From Tilletia caries (taxonomy: Eukaryota; Basidiomycota; Exobasidiomycetes; Tilletiales; Tilletiaceae), in assembly GCA_032718865.1 (NCBI GenBank), contig JALUTQ010000001.1, forward strand, positions 62,001-126,000: a DNA stretch of 64,000 nucleotides, written 5' to 3'. The position numbers and the translations under genes were made by a program. This document shows, in pieces, positions 10,311 through 18,855 of the stretch; position 1 is the stretch's first letter, and each line of letters starts with the position of its first letter. Under the pieces are notes generated by a model that saw only the letters and a list, made by a program, of their open reading frames with translations, was not told the origin of the DNA and did not search any database.

Positions 10311-11520
10311 CTGCCGCTGGCGTCCAGAGGAGGAAGGGTCACCTGCTCGGCCGGGGTGTCGCCGCGATTGTACAAGCAGCCAGGTCGTTTGGCGGTGCCA
10401 TAGAGGTGCGTTCCCAGGTTTGAAACTTTTGTTGATGGGACTTTGAAGGTCGAATGGCAAATTCGGCACTGCCATACCTCTCGCTGAGGCTGTGATCCGT
10501 CTTGAGGTTCCCAATTCTTCATGTGGTAGAATTGCATGTAGCCGGTCGACATTCCGGTCAAGGACTGTCGCGCGTTCTTGCTGAGCTTCTTCGTGAGTAA
10601 GTTCAAGACCTCAGTCGGTTGAAGAGGTCCGCGGTACTCATGCGCTGCCCTCCTGATAGAACGGGGTACGGCAGGTAAGGGACAATTGCAAAGGTAAAGG
10701 GAGTGATTGCGGGTAAGTCTGCGGTCGAAGGAGCTGGAAGTGGGTCGTCCGTAGTGAGGACACCGTTTGGCGTATCGTTGTCCGAGTCACTGTCCGAATC
10801 CATGGCCTCGTGGGATCCAGAGTCAAGGAGATGCGGCACGGTCTGCTGACTGGCGGTTCTGATACCAGCTACGGCAGTGCGCCCAGACTGAGACAGGGGC
10901 TATGAACATGAGAATTGAGAGGTATCTGGTCAGTATTTAACGACGAAGGGCAAGGACATGTGAACACTTACAGCAGCTGCTAGCCAGGAATCGAAGGAAA
11001 CGTCGCCCGACATGACGCTCAACCAGTCGTTGAGGGTCGTTTGCATGAGGTCCTGATGCGGCGCGGTCTCCAATGATTGATCCAACATCTGACCGGCCTG
11101 GACTGGCGTGTACGTGCCGGAGATCACCCCTCCAATGATGTCTGTGAAGCGCTCATCGACACTTGCCGAATACCATGCTGTTGGCCCGTTTGCAGTCATG
11201 CCAAAATGCACGACGGAGTTGCTGCTTGTACGTGGTAGGTTGCGGTGAGACTGTAAGATGAGTGAGTGAGAGGAGGGTGCATGTAGTGAGGAGAGAGGAG
11301 TGAGGACATCGACGCGTCCGGCCGCGACGCGATCAACGCGCGCTAGTCGCGCGACTCTGACATATACCTTCATGACGCCCATCATCTCCATCTGGCACCT
11401 CAACCACAGACTCAACGCGCTCCTTCTCTTCCTCTGGCTCCTCTTCCTCTGGCTCCTCTTCCTTTGGCTCATCATCCTCGCAGGCTGCCTTGCCTCTCGT
11501 CTTCGTCCGTCCTTCGATCA
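10311..11520 (-). pseudogene. hAT-family transposase, N-terminal BED-finger part only, frameshifted
   Basis: Exon-like segments on the minus strand read as follows: an acidic run near 11500-11370 (EEEPEEEEPEEEKERVESV), an exon 11245-10975 (SVDERFTDIIGGVISGTYT), then 10905-10620 (MSTADLFNRLR), then NLLTKKLSKNARQSLTGM and WQCRICHSTF with a following L-G-T-H and C, ending at a GTACGT donor at 10310. WxCxxC...HxxxxxxxxC is a BED-type zinc finger, the DNA-binding N-terminus of hAT transposases, and TKKLSKNARQSLTGMS is typical of basidiomycete hAT genes. Between RLR and TEVLNLL the frame shifts. The single CCGACTG there could be what is left of two copies. The RNase-H catalytic core and the hATC dimerisation domain should follow but are absent; the KDZ gene begins instead. 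Inference: a truncated, dead hAT copy. Confidence 0.7.
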
Positions 11521-11899
11521 GCGAGTGGACGAAACCGCTTCCCTTTTTCCAACCCCCTCGGACTCCGAGCCTGCCCCTGCCCCACGCGGCGCGTCAAGGC
11601 TTTCCTTCGCCGCGGAGCAAAGACGTGCGCGACGGAAGGTTCGGTCGCCCGGCTTCGAGGCCGGTGACGCGTGCCGGGCCCTAGATGCTCACGAACTCGA
11701 CGTCAGAGGACGACGGAGGGCGGAACGGGAGGGGAAGAGCAGGTGTCGGTCGAGGAAGCGAGGAGGAGAAGGAGGAGGAGGACGGGAAGGGAGCACGCCA
11801 GCACGGTCAGTGGATGGAGTATCTTCAGCAGTAGCTCCTCTTCCGGCTCCACAGTCAGCACCAGCTCTCGCGAAGGTCATGGCTTGACATCGCTTCCGC

Positions 11900-13250
11900 C
11901 AAGTCCTCGAAGCCGAGCGCGCACGCACCAGCCACCAATGGCGCACATCTCACCCGTGCCGAGGCCGAGCCCGACCTCGCAACTGCTGACGATTGCGATC
12001 TAGAGGCTCAGCGGAAACTCGAGGAGGCGATCCGGCAGGAACCGACATGCTTTGGATGCGTTACCATGCTATACGGCCTCTGAGGTCAATGTAACCGCTG
12101 TTAAGCCATTGTAGACTCGGGAGCTCAGGCCACCATCAGTACGTTCGCTCTCTTTCCCCTCCGTCGCGTCTCGCAATTAGCTTTGCTCATTCCATATTTC
12201 CTTCCCCTCCTCCATTCGTAGTAAGCCCTGACTGCGCTGGGCGATGCGTCATGCGCATGCTGGGCGATGCAGACATGTCTATGTACTCTTTGACTCCAGA
12301 TTCAGATTGCAACGCTTCCCTCCCCTTTTCAGTTTCGACGCGGTACGTGGCTTCGCTGGCTCTTGCAAGAGAGGCTGCGGATAGAGGCGCTGACGAGCAA
12401 CATCCCAATCTCCTCACATGCGCCTCAAGATCAACATCGCTGCGCTGGCGACGTTCGGTGAGGCCCATACGATCAATGATGGCTTCACATACCCCGAAGG
12501 CTAGTGGATGACTATGGGATCAACCATTGCTTCGGTATTTGTCAATGTCACGCTGGTTGCTGAGTGAGCATCTTTCTCCCACCGCTTCGCTCCAAGAAGC
12601 GCTACCGGGTCTGCTAACACGTTCTTGATCTCGACCAGCTACGTGAACACGAAGCAGTTCAGAGGTGAGTTCCCACGCAACAATGGTTAGTCTGCACTGC
12701 GGATACTGAGTTCGCTTTGGGACCTTGAATGCAGATGCTGGCTCGGGCTTGACTCGCAAGCAGCGTGAGCTTGTGATCATGACCATGCTCGTCCTATTCT
12801 ACCTTTCCATTGGGGCCTTGTTTTATTGTCTCTTGCTCAAGATCCGGTTCGAGGATGCGTTGTGCTTCTGCACATGCACGTCGTTTACCATTGGTGAGGT
12901 CGTTCTTCATTTTCTGGCCCGTCTCGGCGTCTCCTCGCCATCGATGCTGACAGCATCCTCTTTGTGCATAGGGCGTGGAGATATCCATCCAACTACTACA
13001 CTACTACGGCTCCAAGGATCGTCCTCTTTTTCCTAACCCCCGTTGGCATTGTTCCCGTCGCCTTGGTGATCGCCACCACGAGAGAAACAGTACTGGGACA
13101 GACGGACAGTTCGAACAGAGGTGAGGAGGCTTCGCTCGTTTCAAGCTCAGGAACAAAGGAACAAAGATTGAAGGGTGTCTTCCTTTCCTCCACCTATCCA
13201 TAGCTACAAGCAACGTCGGTTTGCGGTGAAGCAACGCTAATGTTGAGCGT
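11900..13250 (+). pseudogene. TOK-type two-pore potassium channel, broken
   Basis: The pieces match fungal TOK (outward-rectifying, eight-helix, two-pore) channels. At 12420 LKINIAALATFG and INDGFTYPEG are followed by an in-frame TAG (12502-12504) and then WMTMGSTIASVFVNVTL. Exons 12639-12664 and 12735-12893 (splice sites intact) give YVNTKQFR and SGLTRKQRELVIMTM plus a membrane helix. After an intron, 12972 resumes with the second pore. The filter reads TIGRGDI where TIGFGDI is expected, and the frame then shifts by one before IVLFFLTPVGIV and ALVIATTRETVLGQ. Upstream, 11910-12080 contains LEAQRKLEEAIRQEPTC, perhaps the cytosolic N-terminal part, but the helices that should lie between are full of stops. 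A plasma-membrane K+ channel gene in decay. Confidence 0.75.
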
Positions 13251-13484
13251 CAGAAAGCCATCCCGATCGCAGCGCGACCGACGACGGCGCGCTCAAGGCA
13301 TCCCGTCCATCGTCCCGCGATCGCTCCGGCCCACCCTCGCCCCTGAAGGGATCCTGCCATCGATATGCTCCATCCGACCTGAGCCTACGCGCCCGAATTC
13401 TCAGCCAGCCCTATCGCGCGTCGCTCCAATCCCTCTCTGAGAGCATCAGCAGCGGGAGGAGGAGGTAGTGGTGGGTTTTGCGCC

Positions 13485-14606
13485 ATGACGGCGTCCATGT
13501 TCGCCGCAGCCTCACTCGCTTCGTCCTCCAATAGCAGCTCGGCCGCTTCCTCGCCCTCCATTCTGCGCCCGCCCTCTGATCTGTCGTCCAGCGTGGGATC
13601 CAATCGGACTCTCAGTCTGTCGATCAAACCCCCTCTGTTGTCTCCGGCACCCGCGCGACGACCTACGCTGACTCGCAGCCCTGTCGCGCCTGTTCGGTCT
13701 CTCGGTCCACCGCGGACAGGACCTGGGAACGCCAAACGCGTCAATACGAGTCCTCTCTTGCATCCCGCGAAGACCGCCGATTGCAACGAGCTCGGCTCCG
13801 CCTGCACTAAACCCGACCCCCATCATCCCATCGCTGCTCTTCCTCGGGCCCGCGCCCTCGCATCCGGCGCACTGGGCCGGATTGAGGGCGCTGGGCGTGA
13901 AGAGGGTGTTGAATGTGGCGGAGGAGGTTGATCTCGATGTTCCGACTGTCCATCCTGGAAAGGGACGGCGCGGTGGTGCAGGCACGGCAGGGGAAGCGGA
14001 AGCGGAAGCCGAGGTCAAGTGTAGGAAGGTTGGCATTCAGGATTATGTGGAGGAACAGCCTGGGGAGGATATGCTCCGGCAGGGATCTGAGTTCCTCAGT
14101 ACGTTGCCACCACACTACCATCGTGACGCTCTGCGGCAACCACTCATTTACCCATTCCTTTTTCTTCCACAGATGAGAGCATCCACGCTCAAGAGCCGAT
14201 CTACGTCCACTGTCTCGCAGGCCGGTCGCGTAGTCCGACGGCGATCATCGCGTATCTGATCCGCTGACGCGCCTGATCTTTCGATCGGGCGTACGGCTTC
14301 GTGCGCGAGTTGCGTGGCGGTGGGCCCGTTGCTACTTTTAGCAGCAGTGGCGGCGATGAGGGAGAGAAGGAGCTCGTTGCTGTCAAAGTGAATGAAGGGC
14401 TGGATCAAGAAGCAAAGGATGTGGAAGGAGGGGTGGTAGGGATGCTTACGCGCTCGGCGCCTGTCTCGGCGTCGGGTTTGGAGCACGGACATGAGACGCA
14501 CGTGTCAGGCACGATGGCGTCGTCATCTTCCACCTCGTGGGAGACCGACCGTACTGCTCGCTCCGCAGCTTCCGCCGCCGTCAACGGCAGCGTCAATGGG
14601 AAGTAG
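13485..14606 (+). pseudogene. Dual-specificity (MAP-kinase type) phosphatase with stops after the active site
   Basis: The frame gives PSLLFLGPAPSHPAHWAGL, LRALGVKRVLNVAEEVD, KVGIQDYVEEQPG and, after an intron (about 14101-14172), YVHCLAGRSRSPTAIIAYLI. HCxxGxxRS is the catalytic P-loop of dual-specificity phosphatases, and the order matches Msg5/Rok1-type MAP-kinase phosphatases. Directly after AYLIR come TGA, two codons, and another TGA, then SFDRAYGFVREL, the expected next helix, still in frame. Both stops can be explained by single transitions (CGA or similar to TGA, TGG to TGA). A Ser/Pro-rich N-terminal region lies upstream from about 13485. In a working gene this would shut off MAP-kinase signalling. 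Here the protein would lose its last helices, so I call it a pseudogene, or less likely two sequencing errors. Confidence 0.7.
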
Positions 14607-15821
14607 GCCCGAACCTGACGAATCTGTCCGCAAGGTGACCTTGTCAACATTCGTCCGAATCTCTTCAAGTTGGTCCTCAGTCCTCTCGGGGCCACTGGTC
14701 GTCATGTCGGCATCCACCTGCGCACTCTGCGAATGCGCATTCAGGATATCCACCGTTAACCGCGCCAGTCGCAGATTCTGCATCACAGACCACCCACCAC
14801 CAGTACCACCCAAACCAGCCTGCATCACAACCGGCGAAAGGCTCATCTCCCGTTCCGCCGAGACCGGCTCTTCCTCCGCCTCCGCCTTGTTCCCCGATGT
14901 GCTTGAAGGAATAACGGCAGAAGAGACAGCCACCTTCCGCCCCGGCTCAACAGCAATACTCCGATGCCCACGATACGTCGAAGAGGTACGTTTAGCTTCA
15001 TCGGTGGACGGTGGACTTGGAGGCGACGAGGCAATGTCATCTACAACGGCGAAGAAACGCCGTCAGTTCGCACCAGACCAGCTCCCGCTGCAACTTGCAC
15101 GCGCAGCGATGCATCTACACTCGGACGCTTCGCACCTGCTCGAGTCGCAACGGCACGTCCTTGCGGAGTCTCTGAGCTCGGCTCCTTCATTGCATCGGCG
15201 ACTGCGACGGCAGTTGCGCGTGGTGGCGTCCGGTGGGAAACTCATGCAACTCTCGGCATCAACGCCATTGCCGGGACATGTCATCATCTCCTTCGACCTG
15301 CGCCCGACGCCGAGGAGGTGAGTGAACTGTCAAGTGTCCATGTCCCTCCCACTTTCCCATCCTCGTCACTTCCTCGCCGCTTCTGCTCTTATCTTCCACA
15401 GCGGGCGGGATGCTACGAAGGGCCAGGGGGAAGGCCGCGAACAGACTACAAAGCAACCGCCCCCCGCGGCCCCGCCGGCCTATGGTCATGTCTGCTCTAT
15501 CCTCAGAACCCGCTGCGACGCGTTTGAAATACGAAGGGGTAGCATTATTAAAATGCTGCACGCAGCGCTTTGAATGTGCGATCATGTCAGCTAGTGAGCC
15601 ATAGCTCATGAGCGCGTGAGCAGCGGGGGATGGGTGAAGAGAAGGGGGGGGGGGGAGGTAAAGGAGGCATTCATGCAGAGACTGAAGTGAGCGGCAATTC
15701 GGCGATTGAAGCAACGCTGCGGTCGATGGGGCGAGGCCGTTACGTAAGTGAGTTGACAAAGTGACAAAGCCTGGTCCAGATGCGGGGTTTAGGTACCACC
15801 AGATGAGGTGGCTGGATGTCC
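14607..15821. other. No supported gene between the phosphatase relic and the mariner element
   Basis: Long frames are open on both strands at 14490-15320, but neither translation has a recognisable domain and they contradict each other. A G-run lies at about 15645-15656. The stretch may hold further eroded exons of the flanking relics. I see no start, splice pattern or motif strong enough to call a gene. Confidence 0.4.
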
Positions 15822-17157
15822 TACGAGGTGGAGGGCAGAAGTCTTCGAATGAAATTAAAATTCACCAAAACCACCACCTCACCACACCCTCTCCCAACTT
15901 CACACACTTAGCATCTCTACATTTTCTCTACACAAACACAATGTCGCGTGTTGCTGCTGCTCGTAGACCTCCTCTGACGCCTTCCAGGCGTGGCCGTATT
16001 CAATATATGATTGAAATGGGCCATACATACGAGTACATTGCCAAACAAATCGGCTGCAGCCCCAGTACCGTTGCCTACACAAAGGCACGCTGGGAAAAGA
16101 CAAAGTCACATAACACACTCCCGCGCAGCGGCCGTCCTCCTACGCTGTCTGCACGGGACTGTCGTCGGGTAGTCCGCACCGTGCTGTTGATGCGATGGGC
16201 GACATGGCGAGGCGTCGCCGAAAATCTGACCCGACACGGCCTACCCATCAAGCCGTGGAAGGTTAGGCGCATTGCTCACAAGCATGGCATAGCGCGCTAT
16301 ATCGCCCGCGAACGTCCAGCACTGAGTGTTGCTGCGGTCAAAAAGCGAAAAATCTGGGCAAATAAGAACCGGATTACTGACTGGCGCCGAATTATCTTCA
16401 CGGACGAGTGTTCTTTGGACACTTCTAACCTTAGGCGCAAGCCCTTCGTCAGCCGCTTTCGAGGAGCCGCTGCGGTTCCTCAAAACACTTCTAGGAGCTT
16501 CAGAACGGCTCGCAAAACGGTTATGATCTGGGCAGCAATCGCCTACGGGAAGAAGTCTCCACTGGTACGATTGTCGGGAACGGGCTACCGCAAGGTCGAT
16601 TCGAAACGCTACATTGAGCACGTCATTAATGGGGCCTTACGCCCCTTTGTGCTGCAGTGTGAGCTCGAGGAGTTCACGCCCTACAAGGTCGTGGAAGATA
16701 ACGCTTCCATTCATAACTCGAAGGCTACCAACAAGGCTCGGAAGGAGGCGGATATTCAGCGCCATTCTCACCCGCCACTTTCTCCGGATCTCAACCCGAT
16801 CGAAAAGGCTTGGCGCCTGCTCAAGTCCCGTCTTCGTGCTCGTAACCTCAGCCAGACCAAGCCCGACGAGCTTTGGGAGGCGGCCAAAGAGGAGTGGGCA
16901 AAGATCGAAGTAGCTCATCTCAACAAGTACATCGACGATATGCCCCGACGTGTCAAGGTCGTCAGGCAGCGCCACGGTCAATTTTCCGAGTAATTTTTCT
17001 TACTCTCAAACATCTCCATTGCTTCAACTTCTACTATTGTCATATGTGTGGTTGTGACTGGAAAGTGTGAGGTTGGTATTGTGGTGAACGGAGAGAGTAT
17101 GAGAATTATGGTGTTTGGTGTTGTGTTCATTCGAAGACTTCTGCCCTCCACCTCGTA
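15822..17157 (+). mobile_element. Complete Tc1/mariner element with perfect 30-bp ends
   Basis: Inverted terminal repeats run 15824-15853 and 17126-17155; they start CGAGGTGGAGGGCAGAAGTC and are identical over 30 bases. Each is bordered by TA (15822-15823 and 17156-17157), the target duplication of the IS630-Tc1-mariner superfamily. The element is about 1.33 kb and holds one transposase gene in the plus direction. Identical ends and an intact gene suggest recent insertion. It sits next to the decayed channel and phosphatase genes. Confidence 0.9.
15941..16993 (+). CDS. Tc1/mariner DD34E transposase
   Basis: An intronless 350-residue frame. I start it at MSRVAAARRP because the frame upstream runs back through the terminal repeat. 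The N-terminal third is a paired helix-turn-helix (YIAKQIGCSPSTVAYTK, then GRPPTLSARD and WKVRRIAHKHGI), which binds the terminal repeats. The catalytic triad is in IIFTDECSLD (first Asp), VVEDNASIH (second Asp) and SPDLNPIEKAW (Glu), with 34 residues between the second Asp and the Glu, hence DD34E. No stop or frameshift is seen, so the protein should be functional. It cuts and pastes the element at TA sites in the nucleus. Confidence 0.95.
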   Translation: MSRVAAARRPPLTPSRRGRIQYMIEMGHTYEYIAKQIGCSPSTVAYTKARWEKTKSHNTLPRSGRPPTLSARDCRRVVRTVLLMRWATWRGVAENLTRHGLPIKPWKVRRIAHKHGIARYIARERPALSVAAVKKRKIWANKNRITDWRRIIFTDECSLDTSNLRRKPFVSRFRGAAAVPQNTSRSFRTARKTVMIWAAIAYGKKSPLVRLSGTGYRKVDSKRYIEHVINGALRPFVLQCELEEFTPYKVVEDNASIHNSKATNKARKEADIQRHSHPPLSPDLNPIEKAWRLLKSRLRARNLSQTKPDELWEAAKEEWAKIEVAHLNKYIDDMPRRVKVVRQRHGQFSE

Positions 17158-18350
17158 GGAGGCGGTCGCGGCAACGGCGTTGCCGCAGTGTCACGTGGCA
17201 AATTTATCGGCCGAGATGAATTCAATTAGAGAGCAGACAGAGACACCGCGATAGACAGCCTGAGAACACTTGTAAGGAGCTACCCGGACTGCCACCTCCG
17301 CAGGGGACTTAGACGAAATTGACCGAATCCACCACTCACATACCTGACCCCTCGTCACACTTCATCCTCGCACCTCGACCAAACTCACGATGAGCACATA
17401 CGCATACTGTCATCCTCTCAAGCATCCTATCTGCGCGCTGCTGCTTGGTTAGTTCGGAGGATTGCGTCCACTGACCTCCTCCTCTTGTCTCCGCAGTGCG
17501 CAGTATTCAAACTTCTCACATCCAGCTGACAGCTCCCAAGTCCCACTTTTTGTTTCCTTTCTCATACAGCTAACATCTGCTACACTTCCGCTTATCTTCT
17601 TTGAGCCCTTTGCCTCTCGCGCCCAACACGACGCGTACCTAGATGTCGCTGCTTGCTCAATGCTCTCGTCTTCCTTGTCCTCCCCTTCTGCATTCCTCTC
17701 ACAGGTCACAACGTCTACTTGCTTCTCTCCCTTTGCAGTTTGCCTTTCTTACACCGATCGCAGGGCCCTCCACAACTTCAAGGTATGTGTGCCCATCCAC
17801 CTTCGGCTGCCGCGGATCTTCTCACTCACTCACTCACTCACTCACTTCTCGTTCACGTTGACAGACTCATCAACCAGGCTAGCCATGACCGGTGTTCTCC
17901 TGCAATCTCGAGCGAGCCGCTGTCGGTCCTCCGGCCTTCCACTTACACAGCACACTCGTTCTCACTTCTCGAGCCAGAAGAACGTCTTTCACCTATTCAT
18001 TGTTGGCACTTGGCATAGCATTTATCTGCAATCCACTTCATCGTTTTTCAATGTCCAATATGCTGTCTGAAGGCTGAGAGTAAGGAGCAGAAGCAAGCTA
18101 GAAATGTACATAGGTAGACAGTGGTGGATTGCGGTCTATTTCGTCTAAGTTCTGTGTGGAAATGGCAGTCCGGGTCGCTCCTTGCAAGTGTGCTCAGGCG
18201 TGTTTGTGCACGCCGCGGCTTCTGGCCATTGAGCAATTCATTACGGCCGAGAGAGCATCACGTGAGCGACATTACAGCACACACACACGCCTGAGTTTCT
18301 GAGGCTAGCGGTTTTTGCCGAGCCCTTAAAACTCCTGCACAACAGGGATG

Positions 18351-18433
18351 TTTTGAGAGAACCGTAAAATCATTGTAAAACAAATTATTACGAAGCGCTT
18401 TACACCCCTTAAAACAACCCCCATGGTAGCAGT
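18351..18433 (-). repeat. 83-base dispersed repeat, copy 1
   Basis: This segment is the reverse complement of 61318-61400 with a single mismatch (GGGGTG here, GGGATG there, read on the repeat's strand). It contains ACCATGGGGGTTGTTTTAAG and the stretch GCGCTTCGTAATAATTTG. The flanks on both sides differ between the two places. It has no coding capacity and looks like an end fragment of a transposon, the second copy lying at the left edge of the DIRS-like element. Confidence 0.85.
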
Positions 18434-18463
18434 GTATGTACATATGTACCCTGCCTTACAAAA

Positions 18464-18536
18464 TATGAGATATGAGATATGAGATATGAGATATGAGATA
18501 TGAGATATGAGATATGAGATATGAGATATGAGATAC
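18464..18536. repeat. Seven-base satellite, about ten units
   Basis: About ten tandem copies of TATGAGA follow the 83-base repeat closely and end at ATACGGATCCG. The units are nearly identical, so the array is probably young and variable in length. No function is suggested. Confidence 0.9.
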
Positions 18537-18855
18537 GGATCCGAATCCGTTCCACCGTCCGCGGCCATCCTCCAACGGCCGCCTGCTTCACTATGTACTG
18601 ACTTTCCCTTCCAGCTCCGAGTCTCGCGGGCTACGGGCCTCTATGACTGGATACAGCCCCCGACTCCGCTGGAAAGGCGGGCTGCGACTTCCAGCTCCGG
18701 CTGTTCTGCCTTGTTGGGCCGAGTCCAGACTCCAGGGGGCAGAGATCGAGCACCTTGAACGTGTCTGACAGTAGTCCTGCGTCTTGCATGCCTTATTGCT
18801 TACGAACCCTCCTCCTCTTCTTCTTCTTGGACCTTAGACCTTATAAGAAGACAGA

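Larger units (their letters stand above)
17158..18855. other. Gene-free stretch with repeat fragments
   Basis: No gene is supported. The stretch 17400-18070 is pyrimidine-rich with several CACTCACTCACTCA runs (near 17822-17845), so open plus-strand frames there are compositional. It also contains the dispersed 83-base repeat at 18351-18433 and the 7-base satellite at 18464-18536, both listed separately. Just before 18856 there is TTATAAGA (about 18840), a possible TATA-like element of the secreted-protein gene. Confidence 0.5.

Noticed and set aside
14405..14933. Minus-strand frame with a plausible helical sequence (EDQLEEIRTNVDKVTLRTD)
   Set aside because: Not joined to any start or exon and overlapped by an equally open plus-strand frame. 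I could not choose between them, so neither is called.
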